Below, in pieces: positions 8,619 to 17,818 of a DNA stretch of 64,000 nucleotides. Position 1 is the first letter of the stretch, and each line of letters starts with the position of its first letter. Location: assembly GCF_000282355.1 (NCBI RefSeq), contig NZ_AKJL01000305.1, forward strand, positions 1-64,000. The letters are read 5' to 3'. This DNA is from Pseudomonas sp. GM49. Lineage in GTDB: Bacteria > Pseudomonadota > Gammaproteobacteria > Pseudomonadales > Pseudomonadaceae. The notes under the pieces were generated by a model, which saw only the letters and a program-made list of their open reading frames with translations, did no database searches and was not told the DNA's origin. Both the position numbers and the translations under genes were made by a program.

Positions 8619-9221
8619 CTAACTGGTGTAGACCGGCCCCACGCCGAGTCCCCAGACAATCACGGTGAACGCCATGATGGCGACCAGCACCACCAGGCCT
8701 ACGGCGAGCACCGAACTTGAAAACAGGAAGCCCTCGTCAGATGGAATGTTCATGAATGTCGGTAAGCCCACATACAGCAGGTACACCGTGTAGCAGATGG
8801 CTGCGGTGCCGACGATCATCCCCAGCCACAAGTGCGGGTACAAGGCGGCGAGGCCGCCGATGAACAGCGGTGTAGCGGTGTAGGTTGCAAACGCAATGCA
8901 GCGGGCGAGGCTTGGGTTGGCGTCATAGGTGCGGGCCATCCAGTGGATGAATGCGCCCATTACCGCTACACCACCGAGCATCGCCAGGTACGACATGATT
9001 GTCATCCATACCGCGCTTTCTACGGTCAGCATCACGGGAGGCCGATTGCCGATGACCCAGCCGACCTGTGTGGTGCCAATAAAGGCAGATACGGCGGGGA
9101 TCGCCGCCAGGATCAGCGTATGGGTCAGGTACATGTGGCTGATGCTTTCCTCCTGGTCGCCACGGATTTCTTTCCATTCTTGGTCAGGGTGGGTGAAGAG
9201 CCCCACTACGTGATGGATCAT
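8619..9221 (-). CDS. Yip1 / DUF1282 family membrane protein
   Basis: A 200-aa integral membrane protein with five likely TM segments, starting near residues 37, 70, 108, 133 and 175. The N-terminus (MIHHVVGLFTHPDQEWKEIR) is typical of the bacterial Yip1-domain proteins. The upstream GTG at 9230 touches the GAGGAG, whereas the ATG at 9221 lies 8 nt after it, so ATG is preferred. No biochemical function can be assigned. It sits just upstream of and divergent from ttcA; the 280-bp gap contains both promoters. Confidence 0.8.
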   Translation of the reverse strand: MIHHVVGLFTHPDQEWKEIRGDQEESISHMYLTHTLILAAIPAVSAFIGTTQVGWVIGNRPPVMLTVESAVWMTIMSYLAMLGGVAVMGAFIHWMARTYDANPSLARCIAFATYTATPLFIGGLAALYPHLWLGMIVGTAAICYTVYLLYVGLPTFMNIPSDEGFLFSSSVLAVGLVVLVAIMAFTVIVWGLGVGPVYTS

Positions 9222-9504
9222 GCCAGTCACTCCTCTTGTTTTTACCGTCGCCCCCCAGTGGAGCGCCTACAGGCCAATGCGGCCAGGCAAGTCATAGGTC
9301 TGAAGATAATATGCGACCTTATGTCGCAGTATAGGGAGGAGTTTCCCCAGAAGGAGTAGGGGCATTAGAGCAAATCGCGCTGTAAACCCGGTTGTTAATC
9401 GCCGTCGGGTCTGTGCGGTATGACATCTGTGGCGAGGCACTTCGCCCCTGAAGCGTTTTTGCGTAAAATGCGGGCCTTTCGTCACACCTCACGGATTTCG
9501 CGTC

Positions 9505-9639
9505 ATGGGCACTCTCACGGTCAACCAGAACAAACTGCAAAAGCGCCTTCGCCGACAGGCCGGTGAGGCGGTTGCCGATTTCAACATGATTGAAGACGGC
9601 GACAAGGTCATGGTCTGCCTGTCCGGTGGCAAGTTATAA
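9505..9639 (+). pseudogene. ttcA: ttcA, 5' fragment cut by the island
   Basis: The first 43 codons of host tRNA 2-thiocytidine synthetase TtcA ([20 protein letters not shown]- to -VCLSGGK) are intact, then island DNA adds Leu and a stop. The break falls within the ATP-binding PP-loop motif SGGKDS, between Lys and Asp. The rest of the gene is at 62995-63690. Joining the two at the shared GGCAAG restores a 274-codon frame. The fragment lacks the ATP loop end and all the Fe-S cysteines, so it is inactive. Its promoter reads directly towards the recombinase operon. Confidence 0.95.
9628..9633 (+). other. Left attachment repeat GGCAAG
   Basis: GGCAAG of the ttcA PP-loop is followed by TTATAAGC, the island's left end. 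The same six bases are at 62989-62994, preceded by CTATAA. Inverted ends TTATA/TATAA flanking a 6-bp direct repeat define the insertion to the base. Confidence 0.88.
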
Positions 9640-9783
9640 GCAACAATTTTTTTGTAAAACACAAAAATCCGTAAATCTTTTCTTCATAGCCCGCTGGGTA
9701 TCAATCTTCTCCCGCTTTAATTTGACAAAGCTATTTTCCAGCCTAGCCTTCACTGAATGGTTATTGGACTAGGTATTTTGTCA

Positions 9784-11028
9784 ATGAAAGTCAGACGATA
9801 CCAATACAATTCGATACCTTTTGTATCCATAGTGGATGATGCGGATTGCCCTATCGATCCGTATGTTTCGTGCTATCTCAATGGGGCATTGTCTTCTAAA
9901 GCGCCCAATACAAGATTCCGATACGCCAACGAACTTTTGCTCGTGCTTCAGCACTTTTCTGAAAGAAATATATTTTTACCTGGGCGGATTTCGTCTGGAA
10001 AGTTAATCTCTCAGAAAGAGTATATGCAGTTTTATGATAGATGTTGTTTGATTAAGGATGCGTGTGATTCGAGCTTAAACATAAAGTCCTTTCGAATAAA
10101 TGATAAGCATCTCAGGAATGTGATTGCCGCCAATCAAAAAGGCATGGCAAAGGTATCTAGAGGAACATTGCAAGGTCGCATCAGAAGACTTCGAGCTTTT
10201 CTAACTTGGTTATTTGAGCAGTTTCACGATGTGCACGGGATTGAATACGAAATCAAAGAGCGATTCGCTAGGCTGACTTCCAAAATCAAACTAGATGAAG
10301 ATGACCTTAAGGAGGATGATGGGCAGGAAGTAAGGGGAGTTGAAGAGTCGGTGATTCCTGATGAGGTTTTCATGAAGTTTATGGAGATAATGATGCCTTC
10401 TTCTCCGAATAACCCATTCAAGGCTTCGAGGATTAGAAATTATTTAATAGTCAATATGTTAGTAAGTAGTGGTATTAGAAGAGGCGCCCTTGCGAAATTG
10501 AAAATTTCAGACTTTCATTTCTATGGAACTTATGACCAGGTATCTATCTACAGATCTGAAAACGAGTCCACAGATCCTCGTGCTGAAAAACCCAACCAAA
10601 AGACAAAAGCGCACCTAGCTACGGTTGGGAAAAATTTAATGGTTAATGCTAAGTTTTATATTGATCAGATTCGTACTGAATTTTCTCGTGCTCAATATCA
10701 TGATTTTTTCCTGATCAGCGAAAATGATTCTAAAGGGACTGCGGGTCAACCTCTATCCTTGAAATCAATAAATTCGATTTTCCAAACTGTTTCGAAAAGC
10801 CTGGGGTTTCATGTGCACCCTCATATGCTGCGTCACAAATGGAATGAGATTTTTGATAAGGAGGCGGAGCGGGTTGGGACAGATCCAGTTCTTCGTGAAG
10901 ACGTTAGAAAGTACGCTATGGGATGGTCACAAAATACGACCATGATCAACGTTTACAATGATAGGCGTCTAGCGCTTAAAGCAAGGGAACTGTCGAAGGC
11001 GCATCAGCAACGTGTGAACCAGAAATAA
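9784..11028 (+). CDS. ginA: Tyrosine recombinase, first of trio (GinA-like)
   Basis: A 414-aa site-specific recombinase. The catalytic set is visible: R232 in SGIRRGAL, H350-x-x-R353-H354 in HPHMLRHKW, a Trp in MGWSQNTT, and the nucleophile Tyr near 392 in INVYND. Residues before about 180 are the DNA-arm and core-binding part. The frame also has an ATG at 9757; neither start has a strong ribosome site, and MKVRRYQYN- was chosen because it begins the conserved-looking region. It starts 150 bp inside the island, has its stop overlapped by the next gene (TAATG), and is AT-rich. Function: strand exchange for island excision and integration together with its two neighbours. Confidence 0.88.
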   Translation: MKVRRYQYNSIPFVSIVDDADCPIDPYVSCYLNGALSSKAPNTRFRYANELLLVLQHFSERNIFLPGRISSGKLISQKEYMQFYDRCCLIKDACDSSLNIKSFRINDKHLRNVIAANQKGMAKVSRGTLQGRIRRLRAFLTWLFEQFHDVHGIEYEIKERFARLTSKIKLDEDDLKEDDGQEVRGVEESVIPDEVFMKFMEIMMPSSPNNPFKASRIRNYLIVNMLVSSGIRRGALAKLKISDFHFYGTYDQVSIYRSENESTDPRAEKPNQKTKAHLATVGKNLMVNAKFYIDQIRTEFSRAQYHDFFLISENDSKGTAGQPLSLKSINSIFQTVSKSLGFHVHPHMLRHKWNEIFDKEAERVGTDPVLREDVRKYAMGWSQNTTMINVYNDRRLALKARELSKAHQQRVNQK

Positions 11029-12680
11029 TGATCCAGAAAAAAGAAGAGGTGTCGTCGGCTAAAGCTGAACAGGCGCCTTCATTGTTCTCGGCTAAATCCG
11101 GTTTGATGGTAAACGAGTTAGATGACGTGTGGGAAATACTTCCAAATAATTGGAAAGGCGCACGGGTTAGCGTTGAATGGGTCCACAAATCGGAAATGTC
11201 AGATAAAGAAAAACGTTTGATTCTAGATGTTTTTACATATTATGTGCGAACCAAGGCCGCTAGTACTGCGAGCGGTGTTATTTCAAATGTAAGGCCATTT
11301 ATGTTGGGTGGAATCCCAACTTTGAATAAAATCAAGGCAATTTGGAGTGGCCTGAAAGTAAATATGAAGAAAGCTCTGAATCAGTTTTTTGGAACTTTAT
11401 CTAAGATGGGTAATCAGCAATTTAATGAAGTTCACAAATTTACAAGAACACATCTAGATAAAAATAAATTCAATGCGCTTGATTCGTCCACAGGTGCATT
11501 TAACGATATTGAGTTTGATTCATTAGCAAAGCTGATCAATGAAAATCTGCAGCGATTTAACTGGGCTGTTGAACGAGATTTTTCTTTTTATCAATCATCA
11601 ATGCATTACGGCGTACTCAAGAATTTGGTAACTAATAAGTTGCTGATATCTATTGTACGTCGACCAATTCAAATTGCGCTTATGAAATGGTCAGATCTGA
11701 TTCCCTCAGGTTCAAGTTTTCATGATGCAGCTATACGGTCTGTGGATGAGATTGGCAATTTAGGGGGCGGGACCCTACAGCTTAGGGTGTTTATTGCTAA
11801 ATCTACTGGGATGCTTTTTTCACGTGAATGTCCCGAGCGCTATCCACTATACATTTCTGAGGAGTTATCTGATGCGCTCATTAAGTTTAAAAGCATAGTC
11901 TTTGAAGGACTAGAGCTGTTAATGAAGTCATCGGGAATTCAAGTTGATAAGGCCGAACTCTTGAGTTTGATGAATGATATCCCTATGTTTCCCGATGTCA
12001 GCATGTTTTCTATAAAGGGCGAGTCATTAGATTTTTTTAAAAGTCTTTTTTCTTCACGCTCCACCGCCTACCATGTATCAGAGTCTACCATAACAAACGC
12101 CATGAGGAATATACGTCCCAATTCTGATCGTGTAGTCGATTGCATAGCCAGTTCCAATAGGGTTCGTCACACTGTGTTAACTCGAGGCGCTCAAGATGGG
12201 CTTTCCGCCGCTCAATTAGCCAAAATAACCGGTGTAACAGAACCAGCTGCAAGACATTACATTGACTTGGATTACGAATCCAGGCGAGAGATTGACTCAA
12301 AGTATATAGGCAATGAGTTTCTTAGAAATTTATTTAGCACTGTTTTGATTGTGAAGCGAGAAACAGACGAAGCTATAGTTGATCATAACTTTAAGCCTAT
12401 TGGTGGTCCGCGAAATGAGCGTGTATGCGATACCTGCTCTACCGTTATGGGGAGACCATTGGGGTGTTATGGGTGTCCTAATTTTCTACCTATGCTTGAG
12501 GCCGATCACAGGTCGGTTTTAGAGGCAGCGGAGGACAAGCTTATGGTCAATCGCAACGCCCTACTTAATCCTCTTTATATCCGTAGTATTGAAAAATTAG
12601 AGCGACAGATTGTTTGGATCAAATTGACTATAGCTGTTTGCGATGAAACCCTTGCAAGGAAGCTGTCAAGAGATGATTAA
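11028..12680 (+). CDS. ginB: Tyrosine recombinase, second of trio (GinB-like)
   Basis: A 550-aa protein whose C-terminal half is a tyrosine recombinase domain. R211-R212 in VRRPIQIALMKW form box I, N377-R-V-R380-H381-T box II, and Tyr411 in ARHYIDL is the likely nucleophile. The first His of the usual HxxR is Asn here. After the catalytic domain comes a cysteine cluster (VCDTC, then GCYGCPNF, residues about 466-486) that may bind zinc. It overlaps ginA by one base and is overlapped by ginC, so the three are translationally coupled. Role inferred: partner recombinase. Confidence 0.85.
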   Translation: MIQKKEEVSSAKAEQAPSLFSAKSGLMVNELDDVWEILPNNWKGARVSVEWVHKSEMSDKEKRLILDVFTYYVRTKAASTASGVISNVRPFMLGGIPTLNKIKAIWSGLKVNMKKALNQFFGTLSKMGNQQFNEVHKFTRTHLDKNKFNALDSSTGAFNDIEFDSLAKLINENLQRFNWAVERDFSFYQSSMHYGVLKNLVTNKLLISIVRRPIQIALMKWSDLIPSGSSFHDAAIRSVDEIGNLGGGTLQLRVFIAKSTGMLFSRECPERYPLYISEELSDALIKFKSIVFEGLELLMKSSGIQVDKAELLSLMNDIPMFPDVSMFSIKGESLDFFKSLFSSRSTAYHVSESTITNAMRNIRPNSDRVVDCIASSNRVRHTVLTRGAQDGLSAAQLAKITGVTEPAARHYIDLDYESRREIDSKYIGNEFLRNLFSTVLIVKRETDEAIVDHNFKPIGGPRNERVCDTCSTVMGRPLGCYGCPNFLPMLEADHRSVLEAAEDKLMVNRNALLNPLYIRSIEKLERQIVWIKLTIAVCDETLARKLSRDD

Positions 12681-14967
12681 CAAGTACTTAGACCGATTGG
12701 AAGCCCTCATTGTTTTGTATCGGGAGTTGGATCTGGAACAGTTTGAGGGGCCTGGCGGAAAGAAGGCGGATTTTGATGATTCGATTTGGTATCACATTGA
12801 CCCAAACACTGGTCGCAGTAATAGGTTGCTCTGCGGCATCCATGGAAAAAAGGGAAGAGGCAATGCCGGTGGTCTGCCGACAGATGCCCTTCCTCATCCT
12901 TATAATTATTTGGTAAAAGTGTGGATCATCGAAACAACGAATACAAATTTGTCTGCTAGCGAGAAAAGGGCTAGAACATCAGCCGCTAGAAAGTTGTTAT
13001 CGTTTATGGATGGAGATCTTTACATCCAGTCAGAATCCACAGTTCGGAGCCTTAACTTGGGAAGGCGAGTTGCTGGCCGTCTGCGCTCTTTTTTCGAATT
13101 CTGTGCTGACAAGGGCGTGATGAGGAAAATTGATTTAAAGGGAGTTGAAAGCCGAGACAGGTCGGGTCATGCCAGTTTCGATAAAAAGCTGGATAAACTT
13201 CCTGATATGAGTGCAGTTATAGCCTTAGGTAATATTTTTACAACAGTATTCGAACATGTAGATGAAAGCGGCTCGTTGCGCCCTGGTATGGAAATAAAAA
13301 TAAATGATGCATTGGTGGTAACGTCTACCCTTTTGTCTCTAGCATCACCTAATCGCGCTTCTGCAGAAATTCCACTCCTTCCCAAACAAAAGCTTCAGTC
13401 TCACTCGGAGGGTAAAGGAGAACTGGTTTATTATCTTGATTGGATTGGAAGCAAAGGATACAAGAATAATAAAAATCATGTGCTTTCTGCGCTAGCTCAA
13501 CCGATCAATAAAGCCGTGAATTTCTTTTATAATACATGTGAGCCCGCAAGAATACTTTGTAGATTCTATGAAAAACCTAACCGGGGTTGGAAAGCGTTGC
13601 TTGGAAAGTTCGAGATTGAGCCAGAGTTAAAGAAAAATGTATCTCTAAGTCAACGACCAAATCTTTTTACTTTAGGATATGCATTAGGTTTTTACGGAGT
13701 TGATGATAACGTTCCGGTTTTAAAAAAAGGAGCTGATTTAACGTGCGTTTATACGAGCCATAGAGGTCGTTTTTTTGAAAATAAATCAATTTTCTCTTTG
13801 CGGTCAGATGATCAGGTCTCTGTATCTGCGTCTAAAAACGCTATGTTATCCGGGCTGCCGTCTTTATTCGGGTACACGCAGCTCCCGAAATTATTTGCTG
13901 GCAAAGATGTTGTAACGATCGGAGAGGTACAGGATTGGTGGGTTTCGTTTTATAGAAAGACGATCCTACCCGAGTTTCCGTTTTCATTTTCTAACGGTGA
14001 ATCATGCATTAAGCTGAAAAACGCCTTGTTTTGTTTCTTAGGTAGCTGGTTTCATGGAGATGCCCAAAACTGGGGGGGAGGTGGAAAGATACTTAAGAAG
14101 ACAAATTACGCGATGGTGCCTTTAGCTTCTCTAGGAAGCTCGATTCTAAGTCGACTTTGTCCGCCTAAAAATAGAGATTCTATTTTTTTTGATTATGGGT
14201 ATTCATCAGAATTATCGCTTACGCCAAATAAGTTGCGCCACCTAACAAATACATTGGCAGATTTAAGTGATATTCCCATCGAAATAATTACTGCTTGGTC
14301 GGGCAGGAAAAGTGCTGAACAAACTCATACTTATATCCATACGAGTGATGAAATAAAAGCGAGTCGAGTAAGTGCAATAGTGAATCCGCCCGAGATCGAC
14401 CAAAGCTCTATTAGGACTTTTTCCAAAGAGCAGATTAAGAGCGCTACGAATCTACCGGCCTCGCTCACCTCGACGGGTCTCTGTGCTCAAAATTTACATG
14501 TTAACCCGTGCAATTATTTGAATGATTTCATCTCTCAGTGTTTTATGTGCCCTGAGACTTGCTACATTGCAGGCGATGAGAGCGCTATAGATTTTCTTGA
14601 AAAAGACTTAGCGTTTCAAACTGTGAGGCTAGAGTCGGTGGCAGGCGATATTCGTTTATCAACATCTACGGCAATGAAGAAATGGTATGTAATCCACTCT
14701 CGGAATACTTATATACTTTCTTTACTTATTAGCTTGATGAAAGATAGCCCTTTAGGTACGACAATTCGTTACTCGAACAAAAGTTCTCAGTTTCATCTGG
14801 TTGACTTGCAGACGATGGTCATTACAAAGGTTGCGTGTGCCCTCCCGGATTTTGAGACGCGACTGAGAGATGTAATTGAAAGTGGTGTTGCGAGCGTAAG
14901 CGCTCATGTTAATCCCGATTTGTGCTCGCTTTTGTCAAGTTTCGGTCTTTCTGATAAGGAGTTTTGA
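12673..14967 (+). CDS. ginC: Tyrosine recombinase, third of trio (GinC-like)
   Basis: A 764-aa protein with a recombinase domain near its C-terminal third. N519-K-L-R522-H523 is box II (again Asn instead of the first His), W542 lies in AWSGRKS, and H552/Tyr554 in THTYIHT include the likely nucleophile. A Cys-rich segment (CAQNLHVNPC, CFMCPETC) follows at about 610-640. An in-frame ATG 30 nt upstream is possible, but the ATG at 12673 overlaps the ginB stop by 8 nt, which suits coupled translation. The long N-terminal 450 residues have no motif I recognise. Size and order match the third gene of the GInt operon. Confidence 0.83.
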   Translation: MINKYLDRLEALIVLYRELDLEQFEGPGGKKADFDDSIWYHIDPNTGRSNRLLCGIHGKKGRGNAGGLPTDALPHPYNYLVKVWIIETTNTNLSASEKRARTSAARKLLSFMDGDLYIQSESTVRSLNLGRRVAGRLRSFFEFCADKGVMRKIDLKGVESRDRSGHASFDKKLDKLPDMSAVIALGNIFTTVFEHVDESGSLRPGMEIKINDALVVTSTLLSLASPNRASAEIPLLPKQKLQSHSEGKGELVYYLDWIGSKGYKNNKNHVLSALAQPINKAVNFFYNTCEPARILCRFYEKPNRGWKALLGKFEIEPELKKNVSLSQRPNLFTLGYALGFYGVDDNVPVLKKGADLTCVYTSHRGRFFENKSIFSLRSDDQVSVSASKNAMLSGLPSLFGYTQLPKLFAGKDVVTIGEVQDWWVSFYRKTILPEFPFSFSNGESCIKLKNALFCFLGSWFHGDAQNWGGGGKILKKTNYAMVPLASLGSSILSRLCPPKNRDSIFFDYGYSSELSLTPNKLRHLTNTLADLSDIPIEIITAWSGRKSAEQTHTYIHTSDEIKASRVSAIVNPPEIDQSSIRTFSKEQIKSATNLPASLTSTGLCAQNLHVNPCNYLNDFISQCFMCPETCYIAGDESAIDFLEKDLAFQTVRLESVAGDIRLSTSTAMKKWYVIHSRNTYILSLLISLMKDSPLGTTIRYSNKSSQFHLVDLQTMVITKVACALPDFETRLRDVIESGVASVSAHVNPDLCSLLSSFGLSDKEF

Positions 14968-14971
14968 CTTC

Positions 14972-15379
14972 GTGACGCCAAAAATATCCGCACAAGAGCA
15001 ACGTAAAATAGAAATTATGCTGGCCAAATGGACGGGCAAGCTTACTTGGGATGCACTGGTAACAAGGGTTCAGCTTGAACTCGCAATAAAAACGACAAGA
15101 CAAACTCTCTGCACTTATGTGGGTATAAGTGCATCCTATAAAAACAAAAAAGCGCAACTTCGTGGCGCATCACCCTCACTCTACACAAAAATCACAGCTT
15201 CTGACGTGAAGCTGGTTGAGCAGATAGAGAACCTGAAGGCTGAGGTTGAAGTACTAAAGAAAAATAATGCTGAGCAACTTCGAATGATTGAAAGAATGCT
15301 CTTGAATGCGGGAGCAATCCCCAATCTAGATCTCTATGCTTTAGTTAAGAGGAGGCCTGAGGAAATACAAAAGGACTAA
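14972..15379 (+). CDS. ginD: Small coiled-coil protein of the recombination operon (GinD-like)
   Basis: A 135-aa protein that begins with GTG 10 nt after AAGGAG. The frame runs back to an ATG at 14906 inside ginC, but the GTG has the ribosome site. The N-terminal part is basic and could contain a helix-turn-helix (LTWDALVTRVQLELAI-). The C-terminal part (about 75-115) is a heptad coiled coil (VEQIENLKAEVEVLKKNNAEQ). Similar small proteins (TnpC of Tn554-like elements, GinD of GInts) accompany recombinase groups and are needed for recombination or its direction. The exact activity here is unknown. Confidence 0.75.
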   Translation: MTPKISAQEQRKIEIMLAKWTGKLTWDALVTRVQLELAIKTTRQTLCTYVGISASYKNKKAQLRGASPSLYTKITASDVKLVEQIENLKAEVEVLKKNNAEQLRMIERMLLNAGAIPNLDLYALVKRRPEEIQKD

Positions 15380-15524
15380 TATGTAATGTGTTAAATTGTC
15401 TCATGTCTGTATTTTGAAATCTTTAGAGTATGGCGAAATTTTTATTTTGGAAGTCTCGCGTGGTTTAGTTGGCGTGTAATAATGAAGTTTTGTGTTGTCT
15501 GACTTATCATCTTTCATAAATTTT

Positions 15525-15731
15525 CTACGGTAATAGTTCTGCTGGGGCACATTCAAGGCTTTCAGCAATCTGGTACAACTTTTCGACCGTAATATTGACT
15601 TCTCCTCGCTCAATTCGCCCCATATAGCTACGGTCTACTTGGCAAATTAGAGCGAAGACGTCTTGCGATAGACCTTTCGCTTTCCTCGCTTGCCTGATCT
15701 TTTTCCCCAATTCTTCCGCCAGATTCCCCAT
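15525..15731 (-). CDS. XRE-family helix-turn-helix regulator
   Basis: A 68-aa Cro/CI-type repressor-like protein made of little more than the HTH domain: GKKIRQARKAKGLSQDVFA, then QVDRSYMGRIERGEVNIT. The ATG at 15731 follows GAGG by a few nt; an earlier in-frame start adds six residues. It is divergent from the 195-aa/helicase pair, so it probably represses that pair and itself from the 100-bp gap. Such small HTH proteins often act as controllers of restriction or defence loci. Here that is inference from position. Confidence 0.82.
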   Translation of the reverse strand: MGNLAEELGKKIRQARKAKGLSQDVFALICQVDRSYMGRIERGEVNITVEKLYQIAESLECAPAELLP

Positions 15732-15833
15732 AGCCGCCTCGACACACATGAGGAAGGACTATCGAGCGTTTGCGGACGAATCGGCCACGGACTATAATCC
15801 GTATTTTTGTTTAAAAATCATTGAGGTGCCTGC

Positions 15834-16421
15834 ATGAAACAAGATTTATTCGAATTCGACAGGCAGCTCCATTCGCTGCTTTGCGAGCATTTTTCTGGAG
15901 GGTTCACGACCCATCAGTTGAGAGACGCGTATGCGGCACTCCTTCCTCCCTCAAGCTTTCGGCTCGCGGATGTGCGCGTTTATGTTTATGAACAGATCCG
16001 AAGGTTAATTCGCGCTGGCTGGGTGGAGATGGCAGTGCAACGTCAAAAGCGGGGACAGGTGTTTCGTATGCTGGAGATGCCGCAACGGCTGCAGCTCGTA
16101 CTGGTAGATGGGAACTTCTCCATGACCGTCGATCCTCTGGAAGGTCCAGCAGATGAGGGAAGAGAAACACCATGCCCTGTGCCTAGCTCAAAGGATGGGC
16201 AAGACGACCAGGTCCGCCTTCAAGCGATGCTAAAAGAGACCCGGCTTGATCTGCTTTCATCCTTGGGCGAGACCGAGCGGTACAAGCAGTTGTTTGAGGA
16301 AATTCCTCACCTGAAGGGGCGTTTTGAAGGGGTATATCTGGAAGTCCGTGACAGGAGCTCAAAGCTCCTGGGGCACGTTCGTGCAATTGAGAATACGCTT
16401 AAGGCGATTTCTGCCGCATGA
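15834..16421 (+). CDS. Unknown 195-aa protein coupled to helicase
   Basis: I do not recognise a named family. Residues 10-75 look like a winged-helix fold (FTTHQLRDAYAAL, VYEQIRRLIRAGWVEMAVQRQKRGQVFRM). Residues 120-195 are predicted helical, possibly a coiled coil (RLQAMLKETRLDLLSSLGETERYKQL). Its stop overlaps the start of the helicase gene as ATGA, so the two products are probably made in equal amounts and may act together. It could be the DNA-reading partner of the helicase. Confidence 0.65.
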   Translation: MKQDLFEFDRQLHSLLCEHFSGGFTTHQLRDAYAALLPPSSFRLADVRVYVYEQIRRLIRAGWVEMAVQRQKRGQVFRMLEMPQRLQLVLVDGNFSMTVDPLEGPADEGRETPCPVPSSKDGQDDQVRLQAMLKETRLDLLSSLGETERYKQLFEEIPHLKGRFEGVYLEVRDRSSKLLGHVRAIENTLKAISAA

Positions 16422-17818
16422 ACACCGATCTCAGGGTATGGCAACACGACTGCATTACGTTGGCTATGCAGCACTACACTCAGCAACCTCATTTCTTTTG
16501 CCAAGCAACTCCCGGTGCCGGCAAGACCAAAATGGCAGCGGAGCTGGCCAGACAATTACTAAAGCAAGACAAGATAGATCTGATCCTCTGCTTTGCTCCG
16601 TCACGACAGACAATGGATGGATTTCAGAGAACGTTCTCCGCAGTTCTGGGTAAACGCCTGGACGGGTTGATAGGTGCCGTCGGTGCTGCTTGCACATATC
16701 AAGGAATGGAATATCGAGACGCAGCATTCTGGAAACTGTTCGACGACTATAGGGTGTTCGCGGTTTTCGATGAAATCCATCACTGCGCTGGCCATGACTT
16801 GCTGTTAAGCAATGCATGGGGTCAGCAGATTGTGCAAAGGATTCAAGACCGCGCCACCTTCACTCTTGCTCTCTCGGGGACACCTTGGAGGTCTGACCAG
16901 AAGGCAATAGCGCTTGCTCGATATTCTCAGCCAGACGGGGTGTTGATCTGTGATTACCGATATGGCCTGCAGGAGGCAATCGCTGACGGCGTATGTCGGT
17001 CGCCGCGCATCGTCGTTTTGGATAACAACATGGTGAGGTTAACTGAAACGCTATCCACAGAAGGCACCGTCACAACGTATCCGAGTATTGCCAGGTTACT
17101 TTCTGAGTCACCCGTGTCTTATGAGGATCTGCTGTTCCATGACGATATTTTGCGGCAGATTCTGATGTTAGGGTGTACAAAGCTTCGCGAAATCCGTGAG
17201 CACCATCCGGAAGCCGGCGGCCTGGTAGTTGCGACAAACATTGAGCACGCTCACCGCATAGCTGAACTTATGCGTGCACAGGGGGAGGTGTGTCAGGTCG
17301 TGACCAATAAGACGCCAAACGCGCAGCAGGTCATCAATGATTTTCGACATGGTGGCTGCACCTGGATTATTGCGGTTGGCATGATCAGCGAGGGGACGGA
17401 CATACCTAGGCTTCAGGTTTGCTGTCATCTAAGTCGTATACGTACCGAACTGCACTATCGGCAGGTGTTAGGCAGAATCCTCAGGCGCTCAAATGATGCG
17501 GATGAAAAAGCTTGGCTGTATGTTCTCGCGGAACCTGCGCTCCAGCAGTACTCGGAGCGTTTGGCCGATGATTTGCCCGATGATCATGCCGTATTGAGTG
17601 TCGTACGAGCTTCGCAGTTTGAGTGCGACGACCAGATTGACGACCATCCAGAAGATCCCAGTGGCATTGAGATCGCTATCTTGGGAGGTTCAATGGGCGG
17701 AGCCTATCCCCGAATGGGTAGCGACCACGCTATTTCGATTATCGGCTCATCCGAGCCCGCATTGTATGAACTCAATTTTTCTCAGCACTACCGAACTCAG
17801 CTTCTGAGCGTGTATTGA
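16418..17818 (+). CDS. SF2 DEAD/DEAH-like helicase
   Basis: A 466-aa superfamily 2 ATPase. Motif I is ATPGAGKTK (residues 30-38), motif II D118-E-I-H-H, motif III SGTPWR (153-158), motif V near GMISEGTDIP, and motif VI QVLGRILRR near 350. The two RecA-like domains make up almost the entire protein, with a short tail of about 90 residues and no visible nuclease domain. It resembles the translocase parts of restriction or DNA-repair systems. With the HTH regulator and the 195-aa partner it forms a compact three-gene unit next to the recombinases; a defence or island-maintenance role is inference. Confidence 0.8.
   Translation: MNTDLRVWQHDCITLAMQHYTQQPHFFCQATPGAGKTKMAAELARQLLKQDKIDLILCFAPSRQTMDGFQRTFSAVLGKRLDGLIGAVGAACTYQGMEYRDAAFWKLFDDYRVFAVFDEIHHCAGHDLLLSNAWGQQIVQRIQDRATFTLALSGTPWRSDQKAIALARYSQPDGVLICDYRYGLQEAIADGVCRSPRIVVLDNNMVRLTETLSTEGTVTTYPSIARLLSESPVSYEDLLFHDDILRQILMLGCTKLREIREHHPEAGGLVVATNIEHAHRIAELMRAQGEVCQVVTNKTPNAQQVINDFRHGGCTWIIAVGMISEGTDIPRLQVCCHLSRIRTELHYRQVLGRILRRSNDADEKAWLYVLAEPALQQYSERLADDLPDDHAVLSVVRASQFECDDQIDDHPEDPSGIEIAILGGSMGGAYPRMGSDHAISIIGSSEPALYELNFSQHYRTQLLSVY

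Noticed and set aside
9784-14967. Tn554-type transposon
   Set aside because: Tn554-like elements have two tyrosine recombinases and a small TnpC; here there are three long ones, and the island is much larger with a rescue gene, which fits the GInt layout better.
15401-15613. 70-codon minus-strand frame overlapping the XRE gene
   Set aside because: It overlaps the recognisable HTH gene in another frame and has no ribosome site.
15240-15780. Possible CRISPR or tRNA near the recombination operon
   Set aside because: No regularly spaced repeats and no cloverleaf sequence were found here or elsewhere in the window.
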